Shown here: positions 7,311 to 11,363 of the stretch, in pieces
How positions within the stretch are numbered: position 1 is the stretch's first letter
Layout of the letters: each line of letters begins with the position of its first letter
Assembly: GCA_937941555.1 (NCBI GenBank)
Contig: CALDHJ010000368.1
Span: forward strand, 1 to 11,363
DNA: 11,363 nt
Direction: 5' to 3'
Source: an uncultured Granulosicoccaceae bacterium
GTDB taxonomy: Bacteria > Pseudomonadota > Gammaproteobacteria > CALCKW01
Position numbers and translations under genes: made by a program
The notes under the pieces: model-generated
Databases searched by the model: none
What the model was told of the DNA's origin: nothing
The model's input: the letters and a program-made list of their open reading frames with translations, nothing else

Positions 7311-8836
7311 CCGCAGACACCCCCTTGCTGCCCCTGCTCACCCTCCACTGGCGCCGCGTGCTGGCGCTGCTGTTTCTGGGTTTTTCGGCGGGCCTGCCGA
7401 TCCTGCTGATCTTCAGCACCCTGTCGCTGTGGCTGCGCGAGGCCGGCGTGGAACGCAGCGCCGTGACCTTCTTCAGTTGGGCGGCGCTGGGCTATTCCTT
7501 CAAATTCGTCTGGGCCCCGCTAGTCGACACCCTGCCGCTGCCGCTGCTCAGCCGATGGCTCGGTCGCCGGCGCGCCTGGTTGCTGGTGTCCCAGGTCGCG
7601 ATCATCCTCGCGATTCTCGGCATGGCCGCACAGGACCCGGTCACCGGCGGTCTCGCCGTGCTCGCCATGGCAGCAGTAGCGCTGGGCTTCTCGTCAGCAA
7701 CCCAGGACATCGTGATCGACGCCTACCGCATCGAAATCGGCGACACGGACGTCCAGGCCCTGCTCTCGGCAACCTATATCGCGGGCTACCGCATCGGCAT
7801 GCTGGTGGCAGGCGCGGGCGCGCTCTACCTCGCGGCCGGGCTCGGCACCACGAGCGACACCTACGTCTACAGCGCCTGGGCCACAACCTACCAGGCCATG
7901 GCCGGTTGCATGCTGATCGGCATCGCGACCACCTTCATGATTGCCGAGCCGACACACCGTGACCAACACAGCGACGGCTACAGCAGCCGCGACTACGCGC
8001 GCTTTCTGCTGCTCTTTTTGTGTATCGCCGCCGCCTTCGTCGCGAGCTTTTTCGTGCTCAGCGGACCGATCGACGCACTCAAGGCCACGTGGCACAGCGG
8101 CGAGCGCGCGGGTGATGCGGTCAAAAGTTTCGTGTTGGGCACCGGTCGCCTGCTGATTGCACTCGCGGTCGCGCTCGGGGCTGCGCGCACGCTGGTGCGC
8201 CTCGGCGCCGTCTCGCACGAAATGCTGCACACGACCTACATCGCACCCGTACTCGACTTCTTCGCGCGCTACGGCCGCCTCGCGCTGTGGCTGCTGGTGC
8301 TGATTGGCACCTACCGCATTTCAGACATCGTCATGGGCGCCGTGTCGAACGTGTTCTACGCCGACATGGGATACGACAAGGAGACCATCGCCTCGGTCAC
8401 CAAGGTGTTCGGGCTGCTCATGACCCTGCTCGGGGGCCTGCTCGGAGGACTTGCCGCCTTGCGTTGGGGTGTGATTCGCATGCTGTTTCTCGGCGCGCTG
8501 CTGACGGCGGCAACCAACGTGCTGTTCATGTGGCTCGCCGATGGCGACCCGAGCGTCACCAAACTCGCCATCGTGATCGGGGCCGACAATCTCAGTGCCG
8601 GGCTTGCGAGTGCGGCCTTTGTCGCCTGGCTCTCTGCGCTGACCAATATCCAGTTCACCGCCACGCAGTACGCCATCTTCAGCTCGCTGATGACGCTGTT
8701 TCCGAAACTCCTCGGCGGTTACTCGGGTGGCATGGTCGACGCCGTGGGGTACAGCAATTTCTTCCTCGGCTCGGCCCTGCTCGGACTGCCGGTGTTGATG
8801 TTGATCCTCTGGCTCGCGAAACGGCACGACGTCTGA
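7307..8836 (+). CDS. ampG: AmpG-family muropeptide permease (MFS transporter)
   Basis: This 509-residue inner-membrane transporter has about 14 predicted hydrophobic segments. AmpG imports GlcNAc-anhydroMurNAc peptides from the periplasm for cell-wall recycling; in bacteria with inducible AmpC this also feeds beta-lactamase induction. Family marks: GFSAGLPILL (25-34), FKFVWAPLVD (66-75), GRRRAWLL (86-93), SATQDIVIDAYR (130-141), TYRISD (335-340), a MGYDKETIASVTK loop (354-366) and FTATQYAIFSSL (450-461). A hydrophilic loop at about 215-230 and an extra hydrophobic pair at about 232-295 fit the two additional helices that separate AmpG from 12-helix MFS proteins. The ATG overlaps the nuclease stop, with GAGG seven bases upstream. 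Assignment to the AmpG family is firm; the exact substrate is inferred, since several species carry AmpG paralogues. Confidence 0.9.
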   Translation: MTADTPLLPLLTLHWRRVLALLFLGFSAGLPILLIFSTLSLWLREAGVERSAVTFFSWAALGYSFKFVWAPLVDTLPLPLLSRWLGRRRAWLLVSQVAIILAILGMAAQDPVTGGLAVLAMAAVALGFSSATQDIVIDAYRIEIGDTDVQALLSATYIAGYRIGMLVAGAGALYLAAGLGTTSDTYVYSAWATTYQAMAGCMLIGIATTFMIAEPTHRDQHSDGYSSRDYARFLLLFLCIAAAFVASFFVLSGPIDALKATWHSGERAGDAVKSFVLGTGRLLIALAVALGAARTLVRLGAVSHEMLHTTYIAPVLDFFARYGRLALWLLVLIGTYRISDIVMGAVSNVFYADMGYDKETIASVTKVFGLLMTLLGGLLGGLAALRWGVIRMLFLGALLTAATNVLFMWLADGDPSVTKLAIVIGADNLSAGLASAAFVAWLSALTNIQFTATQYAIFSSLMTLFPKLLGGYSGGMVDAVGYSNFFLGSALLGLPVLMLILWLAKRHDV

Positions 8837-8839
8837 GCC

Positions 8840-9715
8840 ATGCACAAGCAGCTGGTATTGCTCTGCGGTGTGGTGGCCGCCGCAAGCTCGGTGGTGTTCA
8901 TCCGCGAAAGTGCGTCCCCGCCGATCATGCTCGCGGCCTGGCGTTGCGGCATCGCCGCTCTGCTGCTGTCACCCCTCGCCATTCGGGCCTGGCAACAGAC
9001 CCGGCCGCCCCTTGGCGCAGTGGTGCAGTCGGCGTGGTTGCCCGCGACGGTGCTCGCCGTTCACCTGATCGGCTGGAACATCGGCGCCCGCCTGACGCCG
9101 GCCGCCAACGCGACCCTGATCGTGTCGATGGTGCCGCTCGCGATGCCCGTGCTCTTGTACCTGATGCTGCGCGAACGCGTCAGCCAGCGCGAGCGGATCG
9201 CAACGGCAATAGCAAGCCTCGGACTCGCCGTACTCGCGATCGCGGATTTCGACGCTGATCCGGCGTGGTTGCTCGGGGATGCGATCTGTTTCGGCTCGAT
9301 GGTGCTGCTCGCGCTCTATCTCGTCTACAGCCGCAAGACCGCCGACAGCATCTCGCTGTGGCTCTATCTCGTGCCGCTCTACGGCATCGCGAGTCTGTTG
9401 TGCGCGTTGGTCGGCTGGACGCTCGAAGGCGGCTACTGGCCGGACTCGCCTTACCAGGCGCTGCAACTGCTCGCCATCGGTGCCGTGTCGACCGTGCTCG
9501 GCCACTCGATTCTGAACTGGGGCATGCGGGTCTTCAGCGGCCAGCACGTGGCCCTGCTCAGCCTCATGCAGTTCGTCTTTGCCGGTGTGTTCGGCTGGTG
9601 GCTCTACAACGAAGTACCAACCTTGGCATTCATTCTCACAGCCTCCGCAATCACGCTCGCCGCCGCCTGGGTCATTCACGCGCCTGACTCCGGCCAACAC
9701 CGAGCAGGCGGCTGA
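8840..9715 (+). CDS. EamA-domain DMT-superfamily transporter
   Basis: This 291-residue inner-membrane protein has ten hydrophobic segments arranged as two EamA repeats, about 5-135 and 145-280. Typical marks are the early R-x-x-x-A(A)-LLL segment in helix 2 (R35 onward), TPAANATLIVSMVPL near 86-100, RERVSQRERI after repeat one (111-120), and NEVPTL (257-262) near the end of repeat two, matching the usual L-x-E-x-P/T element. Members export amino acids, nucleosides or other small metabolites; nothing here fixes the substrate. It starts 3 bases after the permease stop without a clear ribosome site, so it is probably translated from the same message. It ends only 7 bases from the convergent xdhC-like stop. 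Confidence 0.88.
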   Translation: MHKQLVLLCGVVAAASSVVFIRESASPPIMLAAWRCGIAALLLSPLAIRAWQQTRPPLGAVVQSAWLPATVLAVHLIGWNIGARLTPAANATLIVSMVPLAMPVLLYLMLRERVSQRERIATAIASLGLAVLAIADFDADPAWLLGDAICFGSMVLLALYLVYSRKTADSISLWLYLVPLYGIASLLCALVGWTLEGGYWPDSPYQALQLLAIGAVSTVLGHSILNWGMRVFSGQHVALLSLMQFVFAGVFGWWLYNEVPTLAFILTASAITLAAAWVIHAPDSGQHRAGG

Positions 9716-9722
9716 TCGTGCG

Positions 9723-10646
9723 TTAGCGCAGCGCGAGCAGCTCGGCTGCAATCGCGACACTCGCGTGTTCGAGATTACCGTGGTTGTCGCCGCCGAGCGG
9801 GCAGCGAACGCGATCGACAGCCGCAGCAGACACGCCACGCTCCGCCAGTGCCTGCTCAAGCAGCCGACGTTTGTTCGCGCTGCCGACCATGCCGAGTGAC
9901 TGCAGCTGCGATTGCTGCAGCAGCCGGTGACAGAGATCGATATCGAGGTCGTGGTCGTGGGTCATGATCAGCGCATGGCAGTGATCGGGCACGGGGGTCT
10001 CGCCGAGAACGAAGTCTGCCGCGTCGAGTTGCACGGCATTGGCCGGCCAGCTCGTCAGCGACACCGGGCTGCCAAGGGTCAACCACCCGACGCGCAGCGG
10101 CGTGTCGGCAAGGCACTCCACCACGCGGTGCGCCAGCACGCCTGCACCGACCACCAGTGCGGTGCGGGCAGGTGTCGCGAAGTGTGCCCGGCCCGCCTGC
10201 ACGCCACTGGCCTGCACGGACAGCGGCAAGGGGTCAGTGTCGCCTGTCACCTCGACCGCGAGAACCGGTCGATCCAGGTGCAACACAGCGGTATCACCGC
10301 GTTCGAGCGCGAGCCGCAAGCCGTCCAGCGCCGGCCGGTCGGCTTGATCGAGAACGCGTAATTGCAGCTCGACAACATGCCCACTCGGGTGCCCCGCCCA
10401 GGGGTTCAGGGTGTAGCTGCGGTGTTCAACCGTGCCCGCGGGTTGTGAGAGTGTCTGCTCGCAGGCGTCAAGTACCGCCGCGCGAGCCGAACCGAGATGC
10501 AACGCACCCGCCAACCCATGTTCGCCGAAGACGGCAACGGGTCCGACGGGAACGGGCAGCAGGTTCGGGTGCGCGAGCAGGCTGATCAGCAACGCCGGGC
10601 GATTGTGCGCCAGCGCATCGAGGGATGCCGAGAGCCAGTGGTTCAC
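9723..10646 (-). CDS. XdhC/CoxI-family protein with eroded N-terminal signature
   Basis: This is a 307-residue protein. The C-terminal Rossmann-like XdhC domain (about 162-307) is clear: VVGAGVLAHRVVECL (165-179), ALIMTHDHDLDIDL (225-238), LGMVGSANKRRLL (251-263), RVRCPLGG (279-286) and SVAIAAELL (296-304). XdhC proteins bind molybdenum cofactor and help insert it, sulfurated, into xanthine-dehydrogenase-type enzymes. The N-terminal domain normally carries a G-S-(A/S)-P-R motif and a GT-x-GGG-x-LE motif. Here the matching region (about 20-65) reads PNLLPVPVGP and GALHLGSARAAV, so both are lost. No molybdenum enzyme subunit lies in the window. The GTG start is the longest sensible one and has no strong ribosome site. 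It lies 30 bases after the NTF2-like gene, suggesting one transcript. Family assignment is good; cofactor handling is uncertain. Confidence 0.82.
   Translation of the reverse strand: MNHWLSASLDALAHNRPALLISLLAHPNLLPVPVGPVAVFGEHGLAGALHLGSARAAVLDACEQTLSQPAGTVEHRSYTLNPWAGHPSGHVVELQLRVLDQADRPALDGLRLALERGDTAVLHLDRPVLAVEVTGDTDPLPLSVQASGVQAGRAHFATPARTALVVGAGVLAHRVVECLADTPLRVGWLTLGSPVSLTSWPANAVQLDAADFVLGETPVPDHCHALIMTHDHDLDIDLCHRLLQQSQLQSLGMVGSANKRRLLEQALAERGVSAAAVDRVRCPLGGDNHGNLEHASVAIAAELLALR
9728..9749. other. Imperfect hairpin at the DMT / XdhC convergent junction
   Basis: GCAGC-g-CGAG-cag-CTCG-GCTGC forms a 9-bp stem with one bulged base. It lies inside the last codons of the XdhC-like gene and 12 bases after the DMT stop. 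No T run follows on either strand. It might act as a 3' end stabiliser for the + transcript, since no other terminator is visible; coding constraint and GC content could equally produce it. Confidence 0.2.
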
Positions 10647-10676
10647 GTCGGCGAGACAGCGCGATCCTTGCGGCGG

Positions 10677-11126
10677 TCAGTGCAGCGTGATCGAGCCATC
10701 GGGGGGACTGTCATCGAGTGAGTCGAAGGTGTCGTCAATGTCGTCTTCAAAGTCCGGCTCTGCCGAGGCGTGGTGCAGAATCAGGTGCCACCCGTCGTCG
10801 GTGCAGGCGAAGATGTTTGTCGTGAGCATGATGTCCACGAGCTCTCCGTCAACCTCGATTTCCTCACGCACCGTGTGCACCGACAACCGCTCCTCGCGCA
10901 AGCAGCGCAGGTCTGTCAGGCGAAAACGCAGGGATTCACCGGTCGAGAAGATCTGCTGCCAACTGTCGGCGATGATCTCGCGCCCCTCGAGGCGCGGCGC
11001 ACCCGGGTGAATGCAGACCACATCGTCGCTGCCAGACCAGACGTCCATCATGGCGTCGACATCACGGTTCTCGATGGCGACATAAAACGCCATCTCCGCA
11101 TCTTCGGGGGACTCGTAAACAGGCAA
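10677..11126 (-). CDS. NTF2/SnoaL-like (nuclear transport factor 2 family) protein
   Basis: This 149-residue cytoplasmic protein has the cone-shaped NTF2/SnoaL-like fold: a helical start with AFYVAIENRDVDAMMDVW (13-30), then DDVVCIHPGAPRLEGRE (34-50), a helix SWQQIF (55-60) and alternating strands ending in a GWHLILHHAS strand (112-121). The HPG...L-G-R segment is typical of a bacterial subgroup of unknown function. An acidic tail (about 122-144, many Asp/Glu) is unusual. I chose the TTG at 11126 rather than the ATG 18 codons upstream because GAGGA sits 8 bases before it, a TATAGT box lies at a fitting distance, and MPVYESPEDAE matches the way the subgroup usually begins. The fold is used by enzymes and by non-enzymatic ligand binders, so no reaction is assigned. 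Its partner downstream is the XdhC-like gene. Confidence 0.82.
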   Translation of the reverse strand: MPVYESPEDAEMAFYVAIENRDVDAMMDVWSGSDDVVCIHPGAPRLEGREIIADSWQQIFSTGESLRFRLTDLRCLREERLSVHTVREEIEVDGELVDIMLTTNIFACTDDGWHLILHHASAEPDFEDDIDDTFDSLDDSPPDGSITLH

Positions 11127-11134
11127 GTTGCAGA

Positions 11135-11139
11135 TCCTC
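11135..11139 (-). promoter_or_regulatory. Shine-Dalgarno site supporting a TTG start
   Basis: GAGGA on the minus strand, 8 bases before the TTG at 11126. It outweighs the upstream in-frame ATG at 11180, before which I see no ribosome site. Confidence 0.6.
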
Positions 11140-11151
11140 GATTGAGCGGCA

Positions 11152-11157
11152 ACTATA
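11152..11157 (-). promoter_or_regulatory. Possible -10 element (TATAGT) of the NTF2-like / XdhC-like unit
   Basis: TATAGT on the minus strand matches the -10 consensus at five of six positions and would place the transcript start near 11145, just before the ribosome site. No recognisable -35 hexamer lies 16-18 bases upstream, so support is partial. Confidence 0.35.
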
Positions 11158-11287
11158 GCGGAGTTGCCCCGTGAACGCATGATGGCGCCAACCCGGAGCG
11201 GTGGCGGTTCACGTCCCGATACAGCTCGAATTTGCCGTCAACGGGCACTGCCGCGGCGGCGCCGCTCGGCTTTGAGGGCAGGGCCAC
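11153..11287 (-). other. Coding-looking 44-codon frame of uncertain status
   Basis: A GTG-started frame in the gap between the partial gene and the NTF2-like gene gives 44 residues, including VPVDGKFELYRDVNRHRSG. Third positions are strongly G/C through most of its length, as in real genes here. However, no ribosome site precedes it and its stop overlaps the TATAGT box. It could be a small protein, a gene remnant or chance. The rest of 11127-11303 holds only leader and spacer sequence. Confidence 0.2.
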
Positions 11288-11303
11288 CAGAGAGGGTTGG
11301 CAG

Positions 11304-11363
11304 TCAGCCGCGTTTGCGCAGCGACTCGGGCAGGTAGGCGCTCCAGTCGACCGCGCTCTCGCC
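11304..11363 (-). CDS. C-terminal end of a gene continuing beyond the window
   Basis: The last 19 codons of a minus-strand frame open to the window edge read GESAVDWSAYLPESLRKRG, then TGA. The basic, aromatic ending and G/C-rich third positions look like a real protein tail. I do not recognise the family from so short a piece. The gene is in the same orientation as the NTF2-like and XdhC-like genes, about 180 bases upstream of them. Confidence 0.5.
   Translation of the reverse strand, partial: GESAVDWSAYLPESLRKRG

Noticed and set aside
8287..9258. A 323-codon + strand open frame overlapping the permease and DMT genes in another frame
   Set aside because: Arg-rich nonsense composition. The competing frames carry membrane helices and family motifs across the same bases.

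Overview
The window is a GC-rich, gene-dense stretch of a bacterial chromosome, most likely from a gammaproteobacterium. The main reason is the block radC / coaBC-dut-algC-argB, the arrangement I recall from Pseudomonas and relatives. The closest family resemblances also point there: a Pseudomonas-type AlgC, a long arginine-sensitive-type ArgB and a Crc-like nuclease. GC-biased third positions run through all the called genes, and I see no base-composition island, insertion sequence, tRNA, rRNA, CRISPR array or phage gene.

Layout. (1) 49-768 (+) encodes an OmpA-family outer-membrane lipoprotein, followed by a clear intrinsic terminator (823-847). (2) 855-1529 (-) is radC, convergent with the lipoprotein gene and divergent from coaBC. 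(3) 1696-5659 (+) is a tight four-gene run. It holds coaBC (coenzyme A synthesis), dut (dUTPase), algC (phosphomannomutase/phosphoglucomutase) and argB (N-acetylglutamate kinase), with gaps of 4, 0 and 3 bases. (4) 5748-6410 (-) is a secreted DUF4124 coiled-coil protein, convergent with argB. (5) 6531-9715 (+) is a second tight run: an exonuclease III/Crc-family nuclease with an intact active site, an AmpG-type muropeptide permease overlapping it by 4 bases, and an EamA/DMT transporter 3 bases further on. (6) 9723-11126 (-) is a two-gene unit: an NTF2/SnoaL-like small protein followed by an XdhC/CoxI-family protein whose N-terminal signature has eroded. (7) 11304-11363 (-) is the last 19 codons of a gene that continues beyond the window.

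How the genes fit together. The first operon supplies basic metabolism: CoA, clean dNTP pools and thymidylate precursor, sugar phosphates for LPS or exopolysaccharide, and arginine. The lipoprotein and the AmpG permease are both linked to peptidoglycan, by anchoring and by recycling. The nuclease and dUTPase both bear on DNA integrity.

I did not find a convincing new multi-gene system. The points most worth a second look are the catalytically complete Crc-like nuclease, the orphan degenerate XdhC with its NTF2-like partner, the apparently SD-less coaBC start, and a coding-looking 44-codon frame near the right edge.
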